Assembly (NCBI GenBank): GCA_003952965.2
Contig: RXIC02000066.1
Location: 124,001 to 188,000 of the forward strand
Source of the DNA: Morella rubra
Lineage: Eukaryota > Streptophyta > Magnoliopsida > Fagales > Myricaceae
Direction of reading: 5' to 3'
Length of the DNA: 64,000 bases
How positions within the stretch are numbered: position 1 is the first letter of the stretch; the number at the start of each line of letters is the position of its first letter. The notes beneath the pieces were generated by a model, which was not told the DNA's origin, did not search any database, and worked only from the letters and a program-made list of their open reading frames with translations. Below, piece by piece: positions 12,221 to 24,603 of the stretch. A program made the translations under genes and the position numbers.

Positions 12221-13835
12221 AAGCAATTGCCCCTGCTAAGGCTGCTATAATAGAGCTCATCTTTTATGATTTAGGAGGGATCTGTGAAACAGTCGACATA
12301 AATACACTGATTTTGTTACGAAGTTAACCAAATATAGTTAGCACTGGAAGTGATAGGTTTTAAAATTCCATACTTAATTCGAAGCCCATTTGTTTGTTAT
12401 CGTGTATATGTATGTGCAATTTCTTCTAGAATTGAGAAGTTTGGTTGGGATTCAGATGGCAAATGAACCGACATGATGAAGGTGGCAAAGCAGCGAAGGT
12501 ACTTTTGTTTTTGTTTTTGTGAAAAAAAATTCAGCTTGAAAAAAAAAAACAAAGATTCTAGAGATCTTTTCAAAAAGCTGATATTTATTGCGAAAACGAT
12601 TGGTGGGATAGATCTTTATTAGACCTTTGAAAGCGTTTTTTTGTCTCAGTGTCTGCGCGGCATCAATGTAGGCACGGCCTGAATGGCTCCCTAACAGGAA
12701 GGGGCTACTCTGGTCAGGGGCAAAGCTAGGAATTAAGAAAAAAAAAAAATTGAAGTTTAGGCTTTATTATTTAATTTTCTTTTTACATTGACCTCCTCAA
12801 AAATTACTATATTACAGTTTGCCCCATCCAAAAATAACATATTGACTTCGCCACTGACTATGATTATAGACAGTAGCGTTGACACATCTAACTGATTGTC
12901 CCTCTTCTAGTTTTGGTTTATTAAAAAAAAAAAAAATTCTTTATCCTAAAGATTTTCTTCTTTATTTTCAAATTCAGAAGACTGTTGCTGTCCTCAATCG
13001 CGCAAAAACAGAAGGCAATAAGTAATGCCATTAGAAACGCAATTATATTGCTCTTATATAGAATGCCTCATTTTTATCACGTGCGCAATTTGAAAGCTGA
13101 TGCAACAGTGAAGTTATACGCGGGACGGTGGGAGTTTCTGCATGGAAAATTGACGTATCAGCGGATTTGGACTTAATTATACCCCTCTTTTTGGCTCTAC
13201 AACTACAAAGAAATATTTTTTGTTACTCCTCGATTTTTTTATATTTTATTTGGACGCAAAGATATTTTATTGTTTGAAGAAACCAGTAGAGGTCTCTTTA
13301 CGGCTCAAAACGAACTCATATTTGTCAAGACAATGCAGAAGCAGCAGAAAATGGAGAGAATGATATGAGCAAAGGGAAGAAATTTGCACATAAAAACTCT
13401 CTCGGTTTTTTCGAAGGGAAAACACTAGTGAAATCACATAAAAATTCCTCTCGTCAGTTCCAACTTTAGGCACCGAATTTCCATTTTAGAGAACCAGTGC
13501 TGGGGTGTAATAAATGCTAGGCCGTGATTGAAATTGCGTATTGAAGAGCTTCTACGTGACGTGTTGTTTTTGTTTTTGTTTTTTTGTTATCGGAAAGGTA
13601 TCCGAATGAAGGTAGGGTTTAGCGGGCAGGGGCGATTGTTGAATATAAGTTCCAAGAATGGTGACTCTGGGGGATTTGCTTTATAGGCTTTTCTGGGTTT
13701 TGTATTTCCTGAGTCGGTTTTCTTGATTTTCTTGATCATCCATTGGTTCAGGGACTTTGATAGTTTGAAGGGAATTTCGGGTGTAATTGGGAGGTGTTTT
13801 AGAAGCAGGGTTAGTGTTTGGGTCTAGTGGTGGAG
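12221..13835. other. Spacer between the cullin-like and CW zinc-finger genes
   Basis: No gene is recognised. It contains the hAT-type MITE at 12715-12856, listed separately. Two short stretches with plausible splice signals, about 12460-12501 and 12979-13026, join in frame, but I recognise no family. The last few hundred bases are the leader of the CW gene. Confidence 0.5.
12715..12856. mobile_element. hAT-type MITE (142 bp)
   Basis: The ends are CAGGGGCAAAGCT at 12715 and GACTTCGCCACTG ending at 12856. Their reverse-complement relation and CAG...CTG termini fit the hAT superfamily. Flanking 8-mers ACTCTGGT (12707-12714) and ACTATGAT (12857-12864) match at 6 of 8 positions, consistent with an aged 8-bp target duplication. 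The interior is A/T-rich and non-coding. Confidence 0.7.
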
Positions 13836-13931
13836 ATGGAGGATAGTGACCTTAATGAGGAGGTTGAGGATTGTAGCTCTTACATGGACACTGATTAGAG
13901 CATCGATATTGACGTCGCTTTCTCTGATATT

Positions 13932-15482
13932 GTAAGGGTTTTATTAATGTTTTATGCGGATCTTTTTGCGGTTTGATTCATGCAAATCATCTGCTCAAAT
14001 TTGGTAGCGTTTCCAGAATCTGTGCTCGGATGCTTTTATGGGCTGCACTTGTAAGTTTGAACGTAAGTCCAATAAAGAACAAAACTGAACATTAAGAAAA
14101 AGGAGCTAGAGTATGTTATGGGGATGCGATGGTTTGATGGTTTTGAGAGTTCTGATTGGTCAGTGAATGCCACATGCCCTGGGCTTCTGTCCTATTGTTG
14201 ATTGCTGAGGCAACTAGAGGGAAAGTAGAGTTTCTGATATACAACAGACTCATATTTGTACTGGTTTAGTTATAATACAACAGGCGCATGTGACATGTCG
14301 CCTAATTGTCAGATAAGGAGGATTTTCTTCCATGATTCCAATTGTTGATGAGACTAGGCTGAAATGAGGATTTGTTTTCGAGGATCAATACTCAGGATAA
14401 CGTCTAAGATTAACAGTTCTCCTTCTTGTTTTCTTTTCTTGCATCTTATGAGAAAGCTAAAAGAACACTTGGAAATTAGTTGTGGAATACAAGTCTGGGG
14501 ACTAGAATGTGTTACCTTCTCATACTAGAGTTGATCTTTACTAGATGAGTTCATTGTTTGGCAAATTTGTTTGGGTTGATTAGTGCATTAGTTGATGTCA
14601 TTTTTTCTGTACTAAAAGATGGTGAGATACTGCCCCAACTCATCCATGTTTGGATGTTAGCATGCTTCAATATTTAGAGGCTGATCATCATCTCAAGCTT
14701 GAATGAAGTTCAAAGATGATATATAAAAGATACGTGTCCCGACATGAATTGGTTGTATAATCTTTTTATTTGTTCTTTTCTCTAAGTGGTTGAATGGATG
14801 ACCCATAATTTACTAATCGTTATACATGAACTAGATGCCAAGATAATATAAACATTCTGCCCTAGATATATTCTGGTTCTGCAGAGACAAAATGAAAACA
14901 AAACAGAAAAAGCGTGCCAGATTGCTAAGGAACTTCATTAGTCTGTTTTCTCCAAACTGATTGTCAAATACAAGTAACTATCATTCTGCACTTTTTCAGT
15001 CCTCAGCAAGGACATCAGTTTTCACCCTAGATTGCATTGAGTTGATACTCCTTTCTGTTTAATGCACCGAATACGATTGTCAACCTGACTGTTTTCTTTT
15101 ACTTTCAGAATATGTTCCCTACTGAGGTACATATAAACGATATAAAAGAGTTCTTAGAGAATACAAACCATTTTGTGGTTTGTTGCTTTTTAACATTATA
15201 ACATATAGTGTGACTCCTGACCAATTGGATGCACCATATGTCAAAAGATTCATGTTAAAAAAGTGACCTAGTGCTAGATTGCAATAATTTCCATTTCAAT
15301 CTTAGCATCTGATAATCGGTTTCTTTAACTCGACTTGCTTTGCAAATAGTTATGATGACACCCTATTTTATTCTGTGATTGATCATATTTCTTATTTCAA
15401 TTTGTGGTTCTTGTCACTGTTGTCTTGAATTTCCTTTTCTTTGTGGCATTATGTTTCAAGTGATTTGCTATGGTTTTTCTAG
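13932..15482 (+). other. Long first intron of the CW gene
   Basis: This runs from GTAAGG at 13932 to CTAG ending at 15482. It is T-rich with no recognised repeat or gene. A long 5' intron is common in plant genes and may carry enhancing signals, but none can be shown here. Confidence 0.6.
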
Positions 15483-18295
15483 GATCAGAGGATTCAAGAG
15501 GTATTGGGAGAGCATCAGAAAGAGATTGAGGGCGGAATTTCTGTGGATAACTTGGGTAAGGGATGAATTAAGGGGATAGTCATCTTTGAAAAGACAATAA
15601 TATGATTAACTACTGTATTAGCGGCTTCTGAAATGATCATTTTTGACAATCAACTCATTGTCAGGGGCAAGATCTGGTTCATTTATACCAACATATCAGC
15701 GGTCTTCTTCAATTTGGCCTCTCTCAAGGACTCCACAAAAAGGTCAATGTCAAAGCAACTTTGTTGATGATCGACACTTGGAGGTATCTTGATGGTTTTT
15801 CTTTTGTTTTGATTCCTTCTGTATTCTGTGAAATTAAGTTCTTTGTTTGATATGACCCCATAGGATGCGCTGCGGAATACAACTATTTTCATGAGACCTG
15901 AGCCTACTTCAACTGACCTTCCACTGCGAGAAGTAAGAAACTCATCAGTGGACACTTTGCCCAAAATTCGGAATTCAGGAGATTCTGCTTCAAGTGGCAA
16001 ACCTCTCAAACTGCCAACGAGTCCTGATAAAAAGACACTGAAGTTACGGATCAAAGTGGCGTCAGAGAGTGTTTTAGATGAAACAAATTCTGCAATCTAT
16101 AATATTCTTGGTCTTGACCTTTCTCCATATTTGGCATCAGAGGGCAGCCCTGTAGAGTGGGAGGGAAGTGCTGCAGATTTTCATGGCAATCAGTGTGAAT
16201 CTCCCTCCGGCATTATTAAGGTGAATCTTCTTTCACCAATTTTTTTATCATGTCATGTATTTCTCCGGGTGGATGCTCCTGATTCATTTGTGCTTCTTGC
16301 CATGCCAATGTAATGGAGCAGATCATGACCTCTTTTCCTATTCCGGACAGTGTACTATTATCACCTCTTCGTGATAGTTTGGTTTGTTTAATGGAACAGA
16401 AGAATCTTTTAGATGGATGTAGATCTGGCCCCGTTCAGGAGGGGTCTGCTGTCTTTGAAAATGAGGTTCCTTCAAAAAAAAATGGTAAAGAATTGTTTGG
16501 AGTGAAGAAACGGAAGCTTGGGAATCACGACAGGACGTTGGTGGAACCAGAGAATGGGAGTTTTGAGGATGTTGTTAATCTTGTTGATTCTGATTCAAAG
16601 ATAGTAAAAGATGAAGACCTCAGCCAAAATGCTGTTATATGTGATAACTGGAAGCTTCCATGTAAATCTCGTAAACTTTGTAAAGGTAATGGCATGGCAG
16701 ATGAGGCTGGTGTGGCGCCCAAAGGTGATATGAGGAGCACGAAGGATAGATTTTTTTTCCCAAATGGAGTAATAGAGGAAACCTTGGGGTCAAAGGCTAG
16801 CAGGACTAATGAAAAGCAGAATGCAAATAATAGTTGGGCAGGCTTGTTTCAGAAGGACAAAAGAGTGGGCTGTGATCTAATAAATGATGGTTGTCTTGAT
16901 TTGTTTGAAGCACATTGTAACATGTCAAAGGGAAGCAAAGTTTATAATTGGGGAACTGTGGCTCCTAGAAAACTGAATTGTGGAACAGAAGCCAACATCC
17001 AACAGGATGGCGGTGAAATGTCTCTTGGGGAGGAAATATCATTGTCTGGCAGAGAAAAGAAGTCTAAGGGAAGTCAAAATTATGGTAGCTCAGCTACCAG
17101 CAAATCAAAAGAGAGATCAATGGTTAGTTCGTCTTCAACAGCTAAAGATAATATCACTTGTGAGAGCTTCTTTCAATCCAAAAGTAATAGGGATGATAAA
17201 TTAGACAATGGTTTGAGGACGGCAAAAGATAGCTTTAGTGATTCAACAGATAACAAAAAGCTAGTGAAGAAACAATATAGAAGTGGCATGTTGAGGGCTC
17301 CTCCAAAGGATCTGGCAAGGGACTCAATGCTGGAGGTTTCTGGGAAAAGATTGCTTACATTCAGAGACAAATTTAAGGTGGGATCAAGTAAGGATCAGGT
17401 GAAGGACTCTGATCTTGAAGTGTGTGGAAAAAAATCCCGCGCATTGAGCAACCAATCAGAGGATACATCAGGTAAAGATCAGTCAAAGGACTGTATGTTT
17501 GAGGTGTCTGGGAATGGATTACATGGGGTCAGCACCAAATTAGAGGAGACCAGAGGCAAAGGTCTAGCAAAGAACTATAAGCTTCAGCTTTCTGAAAAAG
17601 AATCTTATGCATTCAGCAAGAAACTAAAGGAGAGATCGAGGAAAGAAAAGAATTATTTCCCTTCATCTTCTGCACCACATATGCAAGGACACTCGAAAGA
17701 GGCAACAACACTGCTTCCTATAATGATATCTCCTGTAGTCATAAAGGAAAATTGGGTGTGTTGTGACGAGTGTCACAAGTGGCGGCTTCTACCATATGGC
17801 AGAAATCCTGATCACCTGCCAAAGAAGTGGCTGTGTAGCATGCTTAACTGGCTGTGAGTTCTCTTCTTGGATTTATGAAGGTTTTCCAGTTGTGATGATG
17901 ATGATAAAAGGTTAAGCAATATGGCTTCTGGATAGTATCTGTTGATAAAATGCGACTATGAACAAATTGAGAATTAAGCTGTTCATAAAGGATGCACGTA
18001 ACTAAATTCTAGATAAAGGATGCACATAACTAAATTATTGATAAAGGAGGCACAAAGCAAGGCAGCAATTTTCAAATTATTCTTTATCCTTTTCCAATTC
18101 TTTCTTATTCACTGAAGATTAATAAATGAACTTGCATGAATGGGGCATGACTCATGAACTATTTGACATTGGCTTTTGGAAATATTTTTCACTATATAGT
18201 GCTACACTTTTGGTGGAAAAGAGTAATATTACCCATCTTAGATAGTTGGAACAATTTTCACATAAAATAGATGATTTTCGCTTATGGTCTTATCT

Positions 18296-18300
<5 letters not shown>

Positions 18301-18336
<36 letters not shown>
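18301..18336 (+). repeat. (TC)18 microsatellite in the CW-domain intron
   Basis: An uninterrupted TC run of about 36 bases lies roughly 30 bases upstream of the acceptor TTTCAG (ending 18368) that restores the second half of the CW domain. It acts as part of the polypyrimidine context and is probably length-polymorphic. Confidence 0.9.
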
Positions 18337-18338
<2 letters not shown>

Positions 18339-21300
18339 CTAATCATTGCAGTAATGAACCTGTTTCAGACCTGGAATGAATTTATGTTGTGTCAGTGAGG
18401 AGGAGACAACAAATTCTCTGACTGCATTGTACCAAGTTCCTGATTCAGAGATGCTGAATAATCAACAGACTTTTGCTGTCGAACCTGCATCTAGAGGAAC
18501 TTTGGTTGTGGCCCAGCATCTTAACAAGAACTTTCTAGATATAAGCTTCAGTGCTGTGCCCAGCAGAGGAAAGAAGAAACTTGGAGCAAGAGCAATATCA
18601 AATGTGTCTCAGTATTGTGGTTCTGTGGACACGTAGAACTGCAAAAAGAAGAGTCAACAGTTCCCTGTTAAAACTAAGGGTTTTCAGAATCCGAGACAGG
18701 ATTCTCTGGAGTTGATTTTGGAGAAAAGATCTAGTAAGAACTTCTAACTGGTGGCATTTTTTAAAGTATCTCCATTTTTGCGAACATCGTATGTAAGGAT
18801 TGCTGCATATAATGAGATTGGTGATGGGCTATAAAAAATTTTTTAGGATAGGGAATTCTCAGAACCTCATAACTAGCATGTTTCTATGGCTCTAATATCT
18901 TTGCTTAAATAGTATCTTGTGTCACAATTTAGTTGCTATTGATGTGTTTCTTTGTGTCTTGGTTAGCATGCATTAAATGTCAAATGCAAAACTGAAAATA
19001 CATTGCAGTTAAGTGACTACTAAAACGCTTATAAAAAAAAAAGTGGCTATTAAAACAAGAAGAAGTTTGCTTGGAGAATATGTATGTATTTAACAATGTT
19101 TTGGGATTCGTGTATTTTTTGCTACCATTTTTACTCGAGTTAAAACATACTTGGTTAAGTCATTAGAGATAGTTCATAGTTTGAATTTTTTCTCACCAAT
19201 CTTTTTTCATATCCCAGTCTAAGTGGTATTTTTGGAGCTAGGGCACCCAATTCGGTACAGATGATGACAGTCACTTTGCATTGGCAACATTTCTGGTCAT
19301 GGATACTTAGGGATTCTTTTTGGATCTGAGGCTTATTAAATGTTTCTTGAAGACCACAGAACGGCTCATATTTGTTTTTGTTTGCTGATGATGCCAGGCC
19401 ATGGAAGAAAAAGACCAGGAAGGTGTCTGATGAAGATGGTTTTAGACCTACTAAGAGAACAGAGACAGAAAGTATGCATTATACTGATGCAGGCCAGAAT
19501 CCTGATGGGTTGTTAATAAAGGAAGTGCAAACAGATATTCAGAAATATAATGAAAGCTGTTCCATTGATGTAAAGGCTGTTTCACCGGAGGTTTTGTTAC
19601 CTTCTGTTAAACGATCTAGAAAACAAGTTCAGAAGACTATTGCTGTCGAAGATCATTGTAAGAGTTCTACTGCTGGAAAGAAGATTAAATTGAAGGACCA
19701 GAAAAATACTCGAATTCACCTGGATGACCTTCCTAGTGATAGGCATATTACTAAAGATGAACTGATTTCCAAGGAAGACGCAAGTGGGAAAGAATGCAGA
19801 AAAGAAAAGGCCATAGAATCAAAGTTTCCAGGAGAGGAAACTCGTAAGGCCTGTGGTGAAGCAGAAGAAAGAAGTAAGGTGACCAAGATCTTCTTGTCAA
19901 GTAGAACAAATAATCCTTTGGATTGTAATAGTCCGTACAAATGTGGAAAGACTTCTACGAAGGACCAGCCTTTAGGGTGTTGTGATGAATACAATTTATC
20001 TGTGGGGGTCATTTGTGGTAACAGTTCTTCTGGAAGTGACCTGGGAGTTGGACAGCCTTGTATTGCAGCCACCTCCAGCTCATCGATGATTTCAGGCACT
20101 GGTAAAACTGAAGTAAACTCCCCCAAATTTGAAGGTTCTCCTGCAGAATCAGTTTGCTCTTCTCCTTTGAGAATTTCCAACCAAGAGAATCTCACGGGGA
20201 GCCTTTCACTGGATGATGGTGATGCAGATACAGGTTTGTCTCTCATCAATAGCCATGGAAGATACTCAGTAGGTGAAGGCGATGGTGAAAGGAATCCATC
20301 TGAGTTAACGAGGAAGGAAAAAGCCTTCAGCATGATTCAACATGGCTCTTCAGTGTCCCCGTTGTTTGATAAACCTAAATCATTGACTGTTCATTCTTCA
20401 AAGATAACAAACTCCAACGCGAGGAGTGATGGTATTGACGATGACAAACAAAATAACCGGCATTGTTATGAACCAAGGGCGAACCACCATTTCCATTATA
20501 TGGAAAGAGTTAACAACCACTGCTCTCCTAATAAGTCTCTTCCTGAGAAATGTAGAAATAGTTCCTCTTCAAGGGCCAAGAAAAGGCAGTCCACTCCAAT
20601 ATTTGATTTTGATAAAAGTGGGATTAGGACCACCGAATTGGTTAATAAGCAGGAAGAGTTAGAGACTGTGCATTATGGGGTTTAGAGTGAATGTCAAGAT
20701 TTTTCACCATACAAGAAAGACTTGGAGTGTGGAGAAATCAAAATCCATGGAAATAAGTCAACTATAGGTGAGAAAAATCATGCTAGTGAGAAAGTTTCTG
20801 CTGGCAAATGTTTCAATGACCAGAGTAAAGTAGAGAAGAGAATTGCATATGATGCAGTTGAAGACCCATATTGGAAGAGGGATACCGACTGTCTGAAGAA
20901 TGGAAAATCTGCAAGACAGAATCTGCTGCAGAATCAAAATGATGAAAAATCTTCTGAGCAGTTCCCTCTAGAAAGAACTGGTCAAGTGGAATTAGTCGCA
21001 GGGAATCAAAATGGAGGTGATTCAGCTAAGGGTTCACAACAACATGGGAAGTATAATTGCCAAAAGGGAGCGGATCAAGTTCATTCAAGACATCCCACAT
21101 GTAACAGGGAAGGGATCAAGGATATTGTTCCAGCAAGTCATGGAAGAAAGGATGAGTCTACTTATGCATCAAATAATGCTTTGAAAGAAGTAAAAGATCT
21201 CAAGCATTCTGCAGATTGTCTTAAGGTCTGTCTATAGTGCTGCTCTGATTCTTTATTTTTAATTGAATTGGACGTTCCATATGGTTCTAACTTTTAAATG

Positions 21301-22341
21301 TCATTTTTATGCTTCCCTTTGGAATTTTTTCAACTTTCTAGGTTTCTGGCTCAAGACTTGAAAGTACTGAGGTATGCTTCCATGCAGCTCTGAAGTTTCT
21401 ACATGGGGCAGCGCTGTTAGATCCTCATAATAGAAAGAGTGCCAAATATGGAGATATTATGTCAACTGCAGCATATAATACTACTGCAAAGCTATGTGAG
21501 TAAGTATTGAATCCAAAGCATGTGAATCGTCTCCCTTCTCAAGAAATAAAAGAAGAACTCAAAATGGAACAATAAAATTTAGAAAGTCAAGACAAAGGAG
21601 ATTAACATATTAGGAGTCACTCAGCAGTTAGATTCATGAGTTTAGGTAGAAACTGTTGCATCCAAGTTAATTAAGTTGCATACCCTGGAAGGTTCTATTA
21701 AGATTCATGGAGGCGACAGGCTGCTTCAATGTGCAGTCTGATGTTGCAAACATCGTTTTGAAGTTTCTGCTGTTATAAGTCTATTAAGTTTGGTGCCAGG
21801 ACCAGAAGATTTCACTATTAAAGCAAGGAACTCCATTTCGTGAATTTCCTAAAATTGCTGTTCTCATAAATAGTCTAAATTTTGACACAGTTTATCACTG
21901 CTTAAGCCATGAAAAATATGCAGCATATGGGTGAACACCTTCATTTGTGTCTCAACCTCCTGAAAGTAAAAAGTAAAATAAAAAGGTAGAGAAACAAAGA
22001 GGGGAAGGAGCTAGAAAGTAACATAGCTTGTTTGAGGAATTAATATTGCGGATGAAGCTTACTGTACAATATATTGGTCTTGCAGCTGATATGATTTACT
22101 CATTATGTAGCATATTCAGGTTGAACACCCCTTAGATTGCTTTAGATATTGTCATTTCCATCTGGCGTGCTGATGCCTTTGAACATCTCAAATTTGTAGA
22201 TTCTGCACTAGTGAATACGAGAGATGCAAAGATATGGCCTCTGCTACTTTGGCATACAAATGCATGGAAGTGGCATACATGCGAGTAATCTATTCCAATC
22301 ATTTCATTGCAAGCTCTGACCGACATGAGTTGCAAACAATT

Positions 22342-22570
22342 CTACAAACAGTCTCTCCAGGTTAAAAGTATGCCATGGTTGGACATAAACTAAGATATTC
22401 TCTCCCCCCCAAAAAAAACAAGAATAGAAATGCCAATGATGACACATTTCTCTCACAAATCTACAAACAGTTTCTCCAGGTAAAAAGTATGCCATGGTTG
22501 GACATAAACTAAGATTCTCTCAAAAAAAAAACACAACAATAGAAATGCCAATGATGACACATTTCTCTCT
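22342..22570 (+). repeat. 119-bp tandem duplication spanning a splice donor of the CW gene
   Basis: Copy 1 begins at 22342 (ctacaaacagtctctccagg) and copy 2 at 22461 (ctacaaacagtttctccagg). Both continue through 'aaaagtatgccatggttgg', an A-rich run and 'gaaatgccaatgatgacaca'. The unit carries the last codons of the exon ending at 22360 and its donor, so two candidate donors exist (after 22360 and near 22479). Confidence 0.88.
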
Positions 22571-24603
22571 TGAGAATTCTTGTCATCCTGTTTCATTGAG
22601 GCTTGAAGTGGGTTGTGTATTTTACTATATTTTAAAATTGGTTAAAGAAGGGTTTCTGTTATACTGGCCTTTGTTAATTCTCGTGCCCTTAGTCAACATG
22701 TTGGTCATGTAACTCTGCAAAACTTAATGGTTAATTTTGAAGTCATCTCATTATTCATTGATCTAATATAAGAAGTTAACAAGATCCATATTTTGGGAAG
22801 TGGCGTGGTGGGTAGATCCTTTGGTAGAATATGGAAATTCATATCTAGTATGTAAATTACTTCCTACTGGCATAATTCGGAAAATTAGTGTGGTTTTTCA
22901 GGCAAATGTTTTAAGGAAAATGGAGGCGCATATGCCTATAGCGGGAAGGGCTTATTCCTAGATCCAACACCTTTGGGACTAGCTTGAGGTTAAGAATTAT
23001 GGGTGCATCTGGCCCAGGACTTACTTTCTTAATCAATGCAGAACTAGGAAGATTTCAGCTTGGGATAAGACCAAAAGAAAAAAGATTTCAGCTTGGTTCC
23101 TATTGTTATCGAACTTCACACTTAGCGAGGTCAGAACTTGATTGGTGGAGTATAAAGCAATGATTTAAAAGGCCAGGGCATCATTTCTCCGAATGGCTTT
23201 GGTTGGCTTAATCAGGCCCAATCTTAGCATAATCGAATGGTTCTCAACCCAATCCATGGCATACCCTAGTGGCCTAATGGGACTCTCTTTTCTCCTTTCT
23301 TGGAATTGGCAATCAACTACTGAAGCCTACACTAAAAGTTAGGTTCTTTGGCGAGGAAATAAAGTGCTTTGAGTTATATTTTTCAAAAACAGCTGTATAA
23401 GTTCAGTTGTTAAAACAGAGACAGAAAAAGGAAAAAAAAAAAAAAGTAGAAAAGGTAGAAATGCTTGTGATCTTGCTGAATTGTATTTTTGTGGATTTTC
23501 TTTTATATTCTGTTTACTTTGGTATGCTTTCATTGTCTTTAGTTGAGTCTCCTTCTTCATGTGCCTCGGATGCTGATGACTTAAATAATCAAGCAATGAT
23601 GGATAAGGTGGACATGGCCAAGGATGGAGGTTCGTCAAACGTTACTGGCAATCATGTCATTTCTGCTCGAACCCATCCCAGCTTGTTGCGGCTGCTCAAC
23701 TTTGTATGTATATGCTGTTATCATTTTTACATGTTTCCTTGTCATTGGAACAGTTTTTTCTATGTTTCTGGATGAACAAATCTTCAAAAACAGATGTAGC
23801 CATTTTCTGCCATTGGATGATAAGGCTTATAGAATCCCTGGCGCTGGGTAAGAATTCATCCTAGAATTCTGAGGTGCATAGGGGAGTTGATAAGGAAAAG
23901 AAAGTCGCAAGGAAAGTTTCAGTCATGGCCTTGTGACATATCTGGCAAGTTCCCAGCATTCAAAAGGATGTCCCCCTTTTAGACATAGCCTGTCGAATGT
24001 ACTCAATCACCTTATGATTGACCTTGGGAACTATTTTATTAGCTTTCAGTATAGAGGGATGGAATGGTGTCTTAGTTGAGTCCATAAACCCCTCTCATGA
24101 AGAACACATAGTTGAGGGAGTTTCCCTCTGGCTTAGTACTCGTAGTACAAAACAAAGAAAATTTCTTGAACAACAGGACGTTGAAACTTGCGCTGATTAA
24201 TGGCTTTTAACTACTGAAGTGCTCCAGAGTAATTGGACTTATACAGTTCCGTGTCAGATCTTGAATCTTAATGTGTTATCCCTTGCACACTAGCATCTAA
24301 TTACATAAAACTCTGGGCACTTAACACTACATTTGATTTTGCTCTTTATGCAAGAGACGGATGGTCTTTACATTCAACTGCTTGCAGGCCCAAGACATAG
24401 ATTTTGCAATGGAAGCCTCAAGGAAATCCCAGATTGCCTTTGCAGCAACTAATGACCTACTTGCAGAGACAGGCAAAGAGGAGTGCATCTCTCCAATTAA
24501 AAGGGTCCTTAATTTGAGCTTCCATGATATAGATGAACTATTACGGCTCGTACGCCTTGCAATGGAGGCCCTTAGCAGAGTTGACTTCCTGAATGCCAAA
24601 TAG

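Larger units (their letters stand above)
13836..24603 (+). pseudogene. CW-type zinc finger protein gene with three in-frame stops
   Basis: The family is plant nuclear proteins of more than 1,500 residues whose CW domain reads methylated histone H3 tails. Exons I can place: 13836-13931, 15483-15555, 15665-15783, 15864-16220, 16322-17853, 18369 to about 18734, about 19360-21225, 21342-21499, 22200-22360, 23543-23703 and 24388-24603. Visible blocks: QEVLGEHQKEIEGGIS and FIPTYQR (N-terminus), KTLKLRIKVAS, then IMTSFPIPDSVLLSPLRDSL. The CW domain (WVCCDECHKWRLLPYG, LPKKWLCSMLNWLPGMN) is split by the intron at 17854-18368. The C-terminal helical region has FHAALKFLHGAALLD, LAYKCMEVAYMRVIYS, NHVISARTHPSLLRLLNF and FAMEASRKSQIAFAA. 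Stops in frame: TAG 13896-13898 (21st codon), TAG 18634-18636 and TAG 20683-20685. All are substitutions; splice sites are otherwise well kept, which suggests recent loss or assembly error. The junction between the exons at 18369 and about 19360 is unclear. Confidence 0.85.

Noticed and set aside
12460..13026. Two in-frame exon-like pieces (WQMNRHDEGGKAAK and KTVAVLNRAKTEGNK, then a stop)
   Set aside because: The splice signals are plausible, but no family is recognised and no upstream exon connects. Too weak to call a gene.
19716..20333. 205-codon minus frame
   Set aside because: It is the antisense shadow of the large CW-gene exon, which has family similarity on the + strand.
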